Source: Aestuariivita sp049276915 (GTDB lineage: Bacteria > Pseudomonadota > Alphaproteobacteria > Rhodobacterales > Rhodobacteraceae). From it: a stretch of 45,838 bases of DNA. Both the position numbers and the translations under genes were made by a program. The stretch covers positions 1 to 45,838 of the forward strand of contig NZ_JBASXK010000118.1 in the NCBI RefSeq assembly GCF_049276915.1. The letters are read 5' to 3'. Below the pieces are notes generated by a model, which made no database searches, was not told the origin of the DNA, and worked only from the letters and a program-made list of their open reading frames with translations. How positions within the stretch are numbered: the stretch's first letter is position 1; each line of letters starts with the position of its first letter. Positions 8,220 to 16,541 of this stretch are shown in pieces.

Positions 8220-9302
8220 TCAATCGCGCTTCTTGTGGATCTTCTGGACGTTCCTGACGAGTTTGCCAAAGCTCTTTTCGATATAGCGCCGTTCCGCCAG
8301 GCTGGCCGAGTTGAAGGCCTCTTCGGCCTTGAGCTTGCGCCAGCGCGCCAGACGCGCCTCGTCGATCTCGCCCGCGGCGAGGGCCGCGCGGATCGCGCAT
8401 CCCGGTTCGGTCTCGTGGCGGCAGTCGTTGAACTTGCATTCCGTGGAGAGCGCATGGAGATCGGCGAACAGGTCATCAATGCCCGAGGCGACATCGGTCA
8501 TCTGCACCTCGCGCATGCCCGGCGTGTCCAGAACGATGCAGCCACCGGGCACGATATGCAGCTGGCGGCGCGTCGTGGTATGGCGTCCTCTGGCGTCAGC
8601 CTCGCGGATGGCTTGTGTTTCGATCTCCTGCGTGCCGGCCAGAGCATTGGTGAGCGTTGATTTGCCCACGCCGGATGACCCCAGAAAGGCCACCGTATGG
8701 CCGGGCCTGCACCATTCGGCCAGTTTCTCGCGCGGGTCGTCGCCGCGCGCATCAAGGGTGACCACCGGCACAAGATCCGAGATCGCGGCGGCGCTTTGCA
8801 CATAATGCGCCGCGTCCTCGACCAGATCGGATTTGGTCAGGATGATGACCGGCGTGATATCGGCCTCAAGGGCCAGCGCAAGATAGCGTTCCAGCCGGGC
8901 GACGTTGAAATCCTGATTGCAGGAGGTGACGATGAAGGCCGTGTCGATATTGGCCGCGATCAGCTGCACCTGACGATCCGGCCCCGGAGCGCGGCGTTTC
9001 AACAGGCTTTTGCGCTCCAGAAGCAGGCTGGCATCCATGTTGGTGCGGTCCAGCAGCAGCCAGTCGCCAACGGTCACATCCGCGCGCGGCGGCAATGTGG
9101 TGTCTATGTCGTTGCCGATGACATGCAGGCCGCTGCGATGCACTTCGACCACGCGCACCGGGGGGCGGGCGGTGATATCATCGGCGCTGATCTGTTGGGC
9201 GAACCAGGGCTGCCAGCCCAGCCGTTGCAGGGCCGTGGGCTGCGGCTTTGATCCGTCAGCCGCCCTGTCCGCTCCCAGAAATTCCGAATAATCCCGTGTC
9301 AT
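8220..9302 (-). CDS. rsgA: Ribosome small-subunit GTPase RsgA
   Basis: 360 residues. RsgA is a circularly permuted GTPase that helps late 30S maturation. An N-terminal OB-fold region comes first; then the permuted motifs G4 TKSD (156-159), G1 GSSGVGKST (208-216) and G3 DTPG (259-262). The C-terminal zinc knuckle has C289, C294, H296 and C302. The tail is basic (KLVRNVQKIHKKRD), fitting rRNA contact. The ATG at 9302 follows the glnD stop by 30 bases, so the two are probably co-transcribed. Confidence 0.96.
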   Translation of the reverse strand: MTRDYSEFLGADRAADGSKPQPTALQRLGWQPWFAQQISADDITARPPVRVVEVHRSGLHVIGNDIDTTLPPRADVTVGDWLLLDRTNMDASLLLERKSLLKRRAPGPDRQVQLIAANIDTAFIVTSCNQDFNVARLERYLALALEADITPVIILTKSDLVEDAAHYVQSAAAISDLVPVVTLDARGDDPREKLAEWCRPGHTVAFLGSSGVGKSTLTNALAGTQEIETQAIREADARGRHTTTRRQLHIVPGGCIVLDTPGMREVQMTDVASGIDDLFADLHALSTECKFNDCRHETEPGCAIRAALAAGEIDEARLARWRKLKAEEAFNSASLAERRYIEKSFGKLVRNVQKIHKKRD

Positions 9303-9332
9303 CGACGCTCGGCTTTCATGTGCTGGCCCTGA

Positions 9333-12089
9333 TCAGCTGTCGGCGCGCTGGGCACCCTCTGCGATGGCCTGACGCAGCCTGTCCTCCAGCGATTTCTGTT
9401 TGGCTTTCGAGTGGTACTTCAGCCCGAACATATCCTTGACATAGAAGGTATCGACGACCTGTTCGCCATAGGTGGCGATAACCGCATTGGCGACATAGAC
9501 ATTCATCGCCGCAAAGGTGCGCGCCAGATCATAAAGCAGGCCGGGACGGTCGCGGGTGTCGACTTCGATGATCGTATAGATTTCCGAGCCGTCGTTATCA
9601 AAGGTGATATGGGTGGGCACGTTAAAGGCTTTTTCGCGCTTCTTGATCTTGTCGCGCGATTTCAGTTCGTCGCGCGCCACCACCTCGCCGCGCAGGGTCT
9701 TTTCGATCATGCGGGTCAGGCGGGCCAGACGCGAGGCCTCATAGGGTCTGCCCTCGGCATCCTGAATCCAGAAGGCATCGGTCACATAGCCATCCTTGGA
9801 GGTATAGCTGCGCGCATCCACGACATTCGCCCCGACCAGAGCCAGCGCGCCCGCGATCCGGGCGAATATTCCGGGATGATCGGGCATCACGAAACAGGCG
9901 CGGGTGGCATCGCGGTCTTCGTCGGGAAACAGGTTGATCAGGATGCGGTTGTCATCCTCGATCTCGTCGAGCTGGCGCAGCATGCGGGCGAAGTCCAAAT
10001 GGGCTGTCACATGCAGCCCCTGCCAGTAGGGATCATAATGGCGCGCGGTTTCGCGCCTGAGATCGGCTTTCGACCAATCGGGCAGCGCCTCGCGCAGGTC
10101 TTTCTTGGCCTCGGCACCGCGGTTCTCGCGGTTGAGATCCTCCATCCCGGTTTCAAGCGCGCGCCGCGCCTGACGATACAGCGCGCGGATCAGGACGGCT
10201 TTCCAGTTGTTCCAGGTGCCCGGGCCGACACCGCGGATATCACAGACCGTCAGCACACAGAGCAGATCCAGCCGCTTGACCGTCTGCACCGCCTTGCAGA
10301 AATCGCGCACCGTGCGCGGATCGGCGATGTCGCGTTTCTGCGCCAGATCGGACATCAGCAGGTGATAGCGCACCAGCCATTCCACCGTCTCGGTTTCCTG
10401 CTTGTTCAGGCCCAGACGCGGCGCAACCGTGCGCGCGATCTGTGCGCCAAGCTGCGAGTGATCCTCGGGGCGGCCCTTGCCGATGTCATGCAGCAACAGC
10501 GCCACATAGAGAACCTTGCGGTTCACCCCCTCCTTGAGGATGCTTGAGGCCACCGGCAGGCTTTCGATCAGCTCGCCCTTTTCGATCATCGCCAGCTGCG
10601 CGATGCACTGGATGATATGCTCATCCACCGTATAGCTGTGATACATGTTGAACTGCATCATCGCCACGATGGGTTCGAATTCCGGGATGAAAGCCGACAG
10701 CACGCCCAGTTCGTTCATGCGCCGCAAGGCGCGTTCCGGATTGCCGTGCTTGAGCAGCAGGTCGAGGAAAATCTGCTGCGCTTCGCGGTCATTGCGCATC
10801 TCGTCGTCAATCAGCGAGAGATTGGCGCGCACAAGGCGCATGGCATCAGGGTGGATCAGCATACCCGTGCGCAGCGCCTCCTCGAACAGGCGCAGGATGT
10901 TCAGCTTGTCCTGAAGAAAGCGCTTGGGGTCTTCAAGGTTGATCCGGTTGTGAACCACCGTATAGCCCGGCTTGACGCGCGGCTTGCGGCGAAAGATGCG
11001 CTCGAGCAGGGGCTCGGATTTGGCATGGGTCGCTTCCAGATCGGTCAGCAGGATACGTGTCAGATCGCCCACCGCCGTGGCGTGACGAAAGTAATCCTGC
11101 ATGAACAGCTCGACACCGCGCCGCCCGGCCTTGTCCTTGTATCCCATGCGGTCGGCGACCTCGACCTGCATGTCGAAGGTCAGCTGTTCGATCGGGCGTC
11201 CGGCCAGCAGATGCAGATGGGCGCGCACCGCCCAGAGGAAATCCTCGGCCTTGACGAACCGGGCGAATTCTTCGGGGCGGAAGACGCCAAGATCAACCAG
11301 TTCGGCAGTGTCGTTCACACCGCGGATGTATTTTGCGATCCAGAACAGCGACTGCAGATCGCGCAGCCCGCCCTTGCCTTCCTTGACATTGGGCTCGACC
11401 ACATAGCGCTGGTGATAGCGCCGGTGGCGTTTCTCGCGCTCTTCCAGCTTGGCTTCGATGAAATCCCGCCCCGTGCCTGAAAACAGGTCGGTCTTCAGCC
11501 GGCTGTCCAGCTCGTCGGCCAGCTTGCGGTCTCCATCCAGGAACCGGTGTTCAAGCAGAGAGGTGCGGATGGTAAAGTCTTCGTGGCCCAGCCGGATGCA
11601 ATCCTTGATCGTGCGCGAGGAATGCCCGACCTTCAGCTTCAGATCCCACAGGACATACAGCATGCTTTCGATCACGCTCTCGGCCCATGGGGTGATCTTG
11701 TAGGGCGTCAGAAACAGCAGATCGACATCCGAGAAGGGCGCCATTTCTCCGCGCCCATAGCCACCCACGGCGATCAGCGCGATGCGTTCGCCTTCGGTGG
11801 GATTGGCCGCGGTGTGCAGGTGTTTGCGCGCCAGGTAGAGCGCGGATTTGACCAGCCCGTCGGTGAGGTAGCTATGTGCCCGCGTCATCGGGCGCGCGGC
11901 GAAGGGCTGGGCGGCAAAGGCCTCGGCGATGGCCGCGCGGCCGGCGTTTTTTGCCGCGCGCAGGATCTCGACGCCAGCCGCGCGCAGGTCGGTGCCGCTG
12001 TCGGCAGACAGGGCGGCGGCGTCAAGCGCGCTCTGGATGGCCGGCGCGTCGAAAATCTCGGCGGGCGGGCAGATCAGAGCTTCGGCCAT
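9333..12089 (-). CDS. glnD: [Protein-PII] uridylyltransferase / uridylyl-removing enzyme
   Basis: 918 residues from the ATG at 12089. GlnD senses glutamine and adds or removes UMP on PII proteins to control nitrogen assimilation. The N-terminal nucleotidyltransferase carries GGYGRGEMAPFSDVDLLFL with the metal-binding DVD. A central HD domain has LLHDIGKGRPEDHSQ. Two C-terminal ACT domains follow (FVMPDHPGIFARIAGAL and VDTRDRPGLLYDLARTF). All parts look intact. The start is uncertain: an in-frame TTG at 12146, with AGGTGG about 7 bases upstream, would add 19 residues and overlap the upstream lipoprotein gene by 41 bp. I prefer the non-overlapping ATG. Confidence 0.95.
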   Translation of the reverse strand: MAEALICPPAEIFDAPAIQSALDAAALSADSGTDLRAAGVEILRAAKNAGRAAIAEAFAAQPFAARPMTRAHSYLTDGLVKSALYLARKHLHTAANPTEGERIALIAVGGYGRGEMAPFSDVDLLFLTPYKITPWAESVIESMLYVLWDLKLKVGHSSRTIKDCIRLGHEDFTIRTSLLEHRFLDGDRKLADELDSRLKTDLFSGTGRDFIEAKLEEREKRHRRYHQRYVVEPNVKEGKGGLRDLQSLFWIAKYIRGVNDTAELVDLGVFRPEEFARFVKAEDFLWAVRAHLHLLAGRPIEQLTFDMQVEVADRMGYKDKAGRRGVELFMQDYFRHATAVGDLTRILLTDLEATHAKSEPLLERIFRRKPRVKPGYTVVHNRINLEDPKRFLQDKLNILRLFEEALRTGMLIHPDAMRLVRANLSLIDDEMRNDREAQQIFLDLLLKHGNPERALRRMNELGVLSAFIPEFEPIVAMMQFNMYHSYTVDEHIIQCIAQLAMIEKGELIESLPVASSILKEGVNRKVLYVALLLHDIGKGRPEDHSQLGAQIARTVAPRLGLNKQETETVEWLVRYHLLMSDLAQKRDIADPRTVRDFCKAVQTVKRLDLLCVLTVCDIRGVGPGTWNNWKAVLIRALYRQARRALETGMEDLNRENRGAEAKKDLREALPDWSKADLRRETARHYDPYWQGLHVTAHLDFARMLRQLDEIEDDNRILINLFPDEDRDATRACFVMPDHPGIFARIAGALALVGANVVDARSYTSKDGYVTDAFWIQDAEGRPYEASRLARLTRMIEKTLRGEVVARDELKSRDKIKKREKAFNVPTHITFDNDGSEIYTIIEVDTRDRPGLLYDLARTFAAMNVYVANAVIATYGEQVVDTFYVKDMFGLKYHSKAKQKSLEDRLRQAIAEGAQRADS

Positions 12090-12105
12090 GACGGCTGTGG
12101 TTTCT

Positions 12106-13284
12106 TCAGAAACCGGCGCCGGAGAAGCTTCTTGGGGCAGGGTCAATCACAACCACCTGTCTGTTTTGGATCGTGGCCACGGCCAACCCGCGTTCATTAG
12201 TCCCATCCGGCAGCAAACGGAAGACTCCGCTGACGCCCTGGAACCCGGCGCTTTGTGTCAGCGCGCCTCCGGTCAGGGCATTGGACTGCCCGTTTGCCAC
12301 AAGCGCGCCGATGGCGGCGATACCGTCAAAGGCCAGCCCGCCGATCGGGTGGGGAGAGGTGCCATAAGCGGCCTGATAGCGGCTGGCAAAGCGTTGCGAC
12401 AATGTCGGGTCAGGCAGGGCAAACCAGCCGCCCTGCACGCCGGGCAGATCCAGTGTCTGCGTCGGGATGTCCCAGCGTGTCAGGCCGATATATTGCACCT
12501 CACCGGGGCGCACACCGGCTTCGGGCAGAAGCTGCGCAAACAGCGGCAGCGCCCCCGAGGTGGTGGCGGTGAGAAACACGGTATCCGCATTCACGCTGCG
12601 CACTGTCGAGGTGACGGTCGGGATCGCCGCGACCACGTCCTGCTGGGACAATTCATAGGGCACGACGCCGGTGACGCTGGCGCTGGAGATCTGCCCGGCG
12701 GCCTGGATCGCATTGCGCCCGATCTGCCCGGCGACATCATTGGAATGGACGACGACCACGCTGGTTTTTCCCTGGCTGCCGGCAAAACGCATCAACCGGT
12801 TGGCGGTGTTCTGAAAGGTCGGCCCGAGGACAAAGACATTGCCTCCGGCGATGGTGGTGTTGTTGGAAAAGGACAGGACGTTGATGTTCCGCGCCGAGGC
12901 GGCGACACCGGCGGCATTGGCCGCTTCGGCATAGACCGGACCCAGGATGATGCGCGCGCCATCGTTGATGGCCTGTGTCGTCTGGCTGGCAGCCTGCTGG
13001 GCATTGCCTGCAGTGGAATAGACGCGCAGGTCGATTTGCACGCCCTGCAGTTCCGACATCGCCAGCCGCGCGGCGTTCTCGAGGCTTCGGGCCAAAACGT
13101 CGTCACCGGCCTGGCCCGATCCGCTGGGCACCAGAAGTGCGACGGGGACAGGGGCGTTGGTGTTGATGGTCGGTCCACTGTTGGCACCGTTGATCGCGAC
13201 ATCGCAGGAGGCCAGCGCCAGCATAGATATCACGGCGACGCTGCGGAGCGTATACTTGCGGGCGGATCGGAAAAGGTTGAACAT
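12106..13284 (-). CDS. LpoA-like penicillin-binding-protein activator (LppC family lipoprotein)
   Basis: 392 residues. The signal peptide ends in a lipobox, ALASC, with Cys27 as the lipidated residue. The mature part is a periplasmic-binding-protein-like fold: VALLVPSGSGQAG starts the first lobe, RIILGPVYAEAA and VLSFSNNTTIAG follow, and PIGGLAFDGIAAI lies in the second lobe. In enterobacteria LpoA activates the bifunctional penicillin-binding protein PBP1A; alphaproteobacterial members share the C-terminal domain only, and their partner is less clear. The ATG at 13284 has AGGGAG upstream; a GTG at 13296 is too close to that site. It is divergent from rsmI, an arrangement also seen in other proteobacteria. 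Confidence 0.88.
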   Translation of the reverse strand: MFNLFRSARKYTLRSVAVISMLALASCDVAINGANSGPTINTNAPVPVALLVPSGSGQAGDDVLARSLENAARLAMSELQGVQIDLRVYSTAGNAQQAASQTTQAINDGARIILGPVYAEAANAAGVAASARNINVLSFSNNTTIAGGNVFVLGPTFQNTANRLMRFAGSQGKTSVVVVHSNDVAGQIGRNAIQAAGQISSASVTGVVPYELSQQDVVAAIPTVTSTVRSVNADTVFLTATTSGALPLFAQLLPEAGVRPGEVQYIGLTRWDIPTQTLDLPGVQGGWFALPDPTLSQRFASRYQAAYGTSPHPIGGLAFDGIAAIGALVANGQSNALTGGALTQSAGFQGVSGVFRLLPDGTNERGLAVATIQNRQVVVIDPAPRSFSGAGF

Positions 13285-13372
13285 GGACACTGGCACTCCC
13301 TGATCGGCGGCTTGTGCGCGCCGTATTGGTCTTTGGCCGCAATAATAAACACCAACCGAGGCGGGTCCAGCG

Positions 13373-14236
13373 TTGAATCCTCAGATGTCCACCCTTCCTG
13401 CCGGTCTTTATTTTGTGGCGACCCCGATCGGCAGCGCGCGCGACATCACCTTGCGGGCGCTGGATATCCTGGCTTCGGCGGATGTGATTGCCGCGGAAGA
13501 CACCAGAAGTCTGCGCAAACTCATGGAGATTCACGGCATCGCTCTGAAGGGGCGCCACATTCTGGCCTATCACGATCACAGCGGTGAGGGCCTGCGTGCC
13601 AAGCTGATTGCGGCCGTGGCGGATGGGCAATCGCTTGCCTATGCCTCCGAGGCCGGCATGCCGCTTGTCGCCGATCCGGGGTTCGAGCTGGGCCGCGCGA
13701 TGGCCGAGGCGGGGCATCTGGTGACGGTGGCTCCGGGGGCGTCCGCACCGCTGGCGGCGCTTGCGATTTCGGGGCTGGCAAGTGATGCGTTTTTCTTTGC
13801 CGGTTTTCTGCCATCGGCCAAAGGCGCGCGTCGCAGCAAGCTGGAAAGCCTGCGGGAGATCCCCGGAACGCTGATCTTTTTCGAATCGCCCCGCCGTGTG
13901 GGCGCAATGCTGGCGGATGCGGCCGATGTGCTGGGCGCTGGGCGCGAGGCGCGTGTCTGCCGCGAAATCACCAAGAAATTCGAAGAGGTGCGTCGGGGCA
14001 CGCTTGCATCACTGGCCGATGAGATCGGGTCCGGCGCGCTGAAAGGCGAGGTTGTCGTTCTGATCGCGCGGGCGGGTTCGGAAAAAATTAGCGAATCTGA
14101 TTTAGAAACGGACCTGAAGGCGGCGCTGGGGACGATGTCGCTGAAGGATGCGGCGGATGCCGTGTCCCAGGCCCATGGCCTGCCCCGGCGCAAGGTCTAC
14201 CAGATGGCGCTGAAACTTGGACAGGACAAGACATGA
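13373..14236 (+). CDS. rsmI: 16S rRNA (cytidine(1402)-2'-O)-methyltransferase
   Basis: 287 residues, a tetrapyrrole-methylase-fold enzyme that methylates the 2'-O of C1402 in 16S rRNA. Family marks are LYFVATPIGSARDITLRAL at the N-terminus, AAEDTRSLRKL, then the SAM region and FFESPRRVGAMLAD. The motif usually written SDAGTP reads SEAGMP here (about residues 90-95), a mild departure. The start is a choice between TTG at 13373, which has GAGG 11 bases upstream, and ATG at 13385, which lacks a clear binding site. The stop overlaps the next start by 4 bp (ATGA), so it is coupled to the YraN-family gene. Confidence 0.94.
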   Translation: MNPQMSTLPAGLYFVATPIGSARDITLRALDILASADVIAAEDTRSLRKLMEIHGIALKGRHILAYHDHSGEGLRAKLIAAVADGQSLAYASEAGMPLVADPGFELGRAMAEAGHLVTVAPGASAPLAALAISGLASDAFFFAGFLPSAKGARRSKLESLREIPGTLIFFESPRRVGAMLADAADVLGAGREARVCREITKKFEEVRRGTLASLADEIGSGALKGEVVVLIARAGSEKISESDLETDLKAALGTMSLKDAADAVSQAHGLPRRKVYQMALKLGQDKT

Positions 14237-14643
14237 GAGAAGGCAGGCAGGATTTATCGGGCGGGCAGGGCATATCGGGCAGGCAGCACCTTGGAAGATC
14301 AAACTATCATGCGGGTCTGGCGGCCGAGGCACGTATTGAACGGCTTTATTGCGACAGGGGCCATGCGCTGCTGGCTCGGCGCTGGCGCGGCAAGGGCGGT
14401 GAGATTGACCTGGTCTTTCGAAAAGACGATGTGATCTCCTTCGTTGAAGTGAAACAGGGGCGCGATTTTGCCCGTGCTGCCGAAAGCCTGAAACCGGCGC
14501 AGGCCCGGCGGATTTTCTGCGCTGCCGAGGAGTTTCTGGCGTCCCAGCCGGCGGGTGGCATGACGGAATGCTGCTTTGATGTGGGGTTGGTGGATGGCAC
14601 CGGTGCCTGCGAAATCATCGAAAATGCGTTGCTGTTGCATTAG
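14233..14643 (+). CDS. YraN/UPF0102-family nuclease-fold protein
   Basis: 136 residues. The core is a PD-(D/E)XK-like fold with conserved GKGGEIDLV (E57, D59) and FVEVK (E72, K74), the catalytic pattern of this nuclease superfamily. The true role of YraN proteins is not settled. It overlaps rsmI by 4 bp; rsmI-yraN adjacency is common in bacteria. The first 22 or so residues are not conserved-looking, so the functional start could be a little further in. Confidence 0.9.
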   Translation: MREGRQDLSGGQGISGRQHLGRSNYHAGLAAEARIERLYCDRGHALLARRWRGKGGEIDLVFRKDDVISFVEVKQGRDFARAAESLKPAQARRIFCAAEEFLASQPAGGMTECCFDVGLVDGTGACEIIENALLLH

Positions 14644-14706
14644 GATGCATTGAATTGCGCGCGTTGCTGGGTCATTTAACGGCTCAGTCAGCGAAAGGCG
14701 CGCAGA

Positions 14707-15642
14707 ATGAAAATTGCATTTCAGATGGATCCTATCGGCGGCGTGAATATCAACGCCGACAGTTCTTTTCGCCTTGCCGAGGAAGCGCAGGCGCGCGGGC
14801 ATACGCTGTTTTACTACAGTCCCGATATGCTGGCCTTTCAGGAAGGGCGGATCACGGCGCGCGGTCATGACATGACAGTGCAGCGCGTGCCTGGTGATCC
14901 GGCGATCCTGGGGCCAATGCGCGAGGTGGATCTGGCGGATTTCGATGTGGTCTGGCTGCGTCAGGATCCGCCCTTTGACATGCATTACATCACCTCGACC
15001 CATCTGCTGGATCGCCTCAAGGGGCAGACCCTTGTGGTCAATGATCCGTTCTGGGTGCGCAATTTCCCTGAAAAGCTTCTGGTGCTGGATTTCCCCGAAC
15101 TGACACCGCCCACGACGATCGCGCGGGATCTGGATACGATCAAGGCGTTCAAGGCCAAGCATCAGGACATCATCCTCAAACCGCTTTACGGAAACGGCGG
15201 CGCGGGGGTGTTTCGCCTGGATACGCAGGACCGCAACCTGACCTCGCTGCATGAGCTGTTCTCGGGGTTTTCGCGTGAGCCGCTGATCGTGCAGAAATTC
15301 CTGCCCGATGTCAGCAATGGCGACAAACGCGTCATTCTGGTGGATGGCGAGGCGGTGGGCGCGATCAACCGCGTTCCGGCACAGGGCGAGACTCGCTCGA
15401 ACATGCATGTGGGCGGGCGGCCCGAAAAGATTTCCCTGACCGAGCGCGATCTTGAGATTTGCGCCGCGATTGGCCCGCTGCTGAAGGAAAAGGGGCAGAT
15501 CTTTGTCGGGATCGACGTGATCGGCGATTACCTGACCGAGATCAACGTGACCTCACCCACCGGCATTCAGGAGCTTGAGCGTTTTGACGGGGTGAACATC
15601 GCTGAAAAAATCTGGCAGGCGATCGAAGCCAGGCTGGGCTGA
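14707..15642 (+). CDS. gshB: Glutathione synthetase
   Basis: 311 residues. GshB is an ATP-grasp ligase joining gamma-glutamylcysteine and glycine. The N-terminus MKIAFQMDPIGGVNINADSS is typical, then LRQDPPFDMHYI, the ATP-grasp segment LKPLYGNGGAGVFRL, and the C-terminal EINVTSPTGIQEL with the metal-binding Asn. AAAGG lies 7 bases before the ATG. Only 2 bp separate it from the esterase gene downstream, suggesting co-transcription. Confidence 0.97.
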   Translation: MKIAFQMDPIGGVNINADSSFRLAEEAQARGHTLFYYSPDMLAFQEGRITARGHDMTVQRVPGDPAILGPMREVDLADFDVVWLRQDPPFDMHYITSTHLLDRLKGQTLVVNDPFWVRNFPEKLLVLDFPELTPPTTIARDLDTIKAFKAKHQDIILKPLYGNGGAGVFRLDTQDRNLTSLHELFSGFSREPLIVQKFLPDVSNGDKRVILVDGEAVGAINRVPAQGETRSNMHVGGRPEKISLTERDLEICAAIGPLLKEKGQIFVGIDVIGDYLTEINVTSPTGIQELERFDGVNIAEKIWQAIEARLG

Positions 15643-15644
15643 GC

Positions 15645-16541
15645 ATGAGCTGGCAGCTGGATACGCTCAACACCGGGCTGCGTCTGATCGCCAAGCGCGG
15701 CATTCACCAGACTGCCAATCCCGCAGCGGCGGAGCGTGCGCTGGAACTGGGCGCGCTGGGGCTGCGACAGCCGCCGTTTCTGCGCACCACATCGCGTCCC
15801 GGCGGATTGCACTGGATCAGCGTGGGGGATTGTGCGCCGGGGCGGGTGATCCTTTACTTTCATGGCGGTGGCTATGTGGCCGGCAGCCCGCTGACTCATC
15901 AGGGGATGCTGGGGCGGCTGTCCAAGCTGGCCGGAATCGAGGTCTGTGCGCCTGATTACCCTCTGGCGCAGGAGGAGACCTTTCCGGCGGCGTTCGACGC
16001 CGCGCTCGCGGCGTTTCGCGCCTTGGGTGATCTGAATTATGATCCCGGAGATATCGTCATCGGCGGGGATTCAGCCGGGGCTGGGCTGTGTCTGGCGCTG
16101 CTGGCGTGGTGCTGCCAGCAGGGCACGCCTCCGGCCGGAGCTTTCGCGTTTTCGCCCTGGACCGATCTGGCGCTGACCGGCGAGAGCCTGAAGAGCAATG
16201 CCGAGAGCGATCCTTTGTTACCCCCGGAGCGCATTGGTGAACTGGTTGATACCTACCTGCAGGGGGCCGATCCGCGCGATCCGCGATGCTCGCCGTTGTA
16301 TGGTTCGTTTCCGGGCTGCCCGCCGGTGCTGATCCAGCTGAGCGAAACGGAAATCCTGCGCGATGACGGCTTGCGCATGGCCGAGCGGCTGCGCCAGTTC
16401 GGCGGTGACGTCACCGTACAGGTGGAAGAGAACGCCCCCCATGTCTGGCAGATCTTTGACGGCTGGGTGCCCGAGGCGCGCGCCAGCCTGCGCCAGACGG
16501 CGGAGTTCGTTCAGAGCGTTTTGGCCCCCATCATCCGATAG
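15645..16541 (+). CDS. Alpha/beta hydrolase, hormone-sensitive-lipase-type esterase
   Basis: 298 residues with the HSL-family oxyanion motif HGGG (73-76) and nucleophile motif GDSAG (Ser143). The catalytic acid position in SETEILRDD is a Glu (E236) where most members have Asp, and the likely catalytic His is H266 in APHVWQ. It probably hydrolyses short- or medium-chain esters; the natural substrate cannot be inferred. Its 3' end overlaps the convergent comM gene by 31 bp. Confidence 0.87.
   Translation: MSWQLDTLNTGLRLIAKRGIHQTANPAAAERALELGALGLRQPPFLRTTSRPGGLHWISVGDCAPGRVILYFHGGGYVAGSPLTHQGMLGRLSKLAGIEVCAPDYPLAQEETFPAAFDAALAAFRALGDLNYDPGDIVIGGDSAGAGLCLALLAWCCQQGTPPAGAFAFSPWTDLALTGESLKSNAESDPLLPPERIGELVDTYLQGADPRDPRCSPLYGSFPGCPPVLIQLSETEILRDDGLRMAERLRQFGGDVTVQVEENAPHVWQIFDGWVPEARASLRQTAEFVQSVLAPIIR

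Noticed and set aside
6976..8286. 436-residue plus-strand open frame opposite murJ
   Set aside because: It is rich in Arg, Gln, His and Asp with no fold-like pattern, and lies antisense to murJ.
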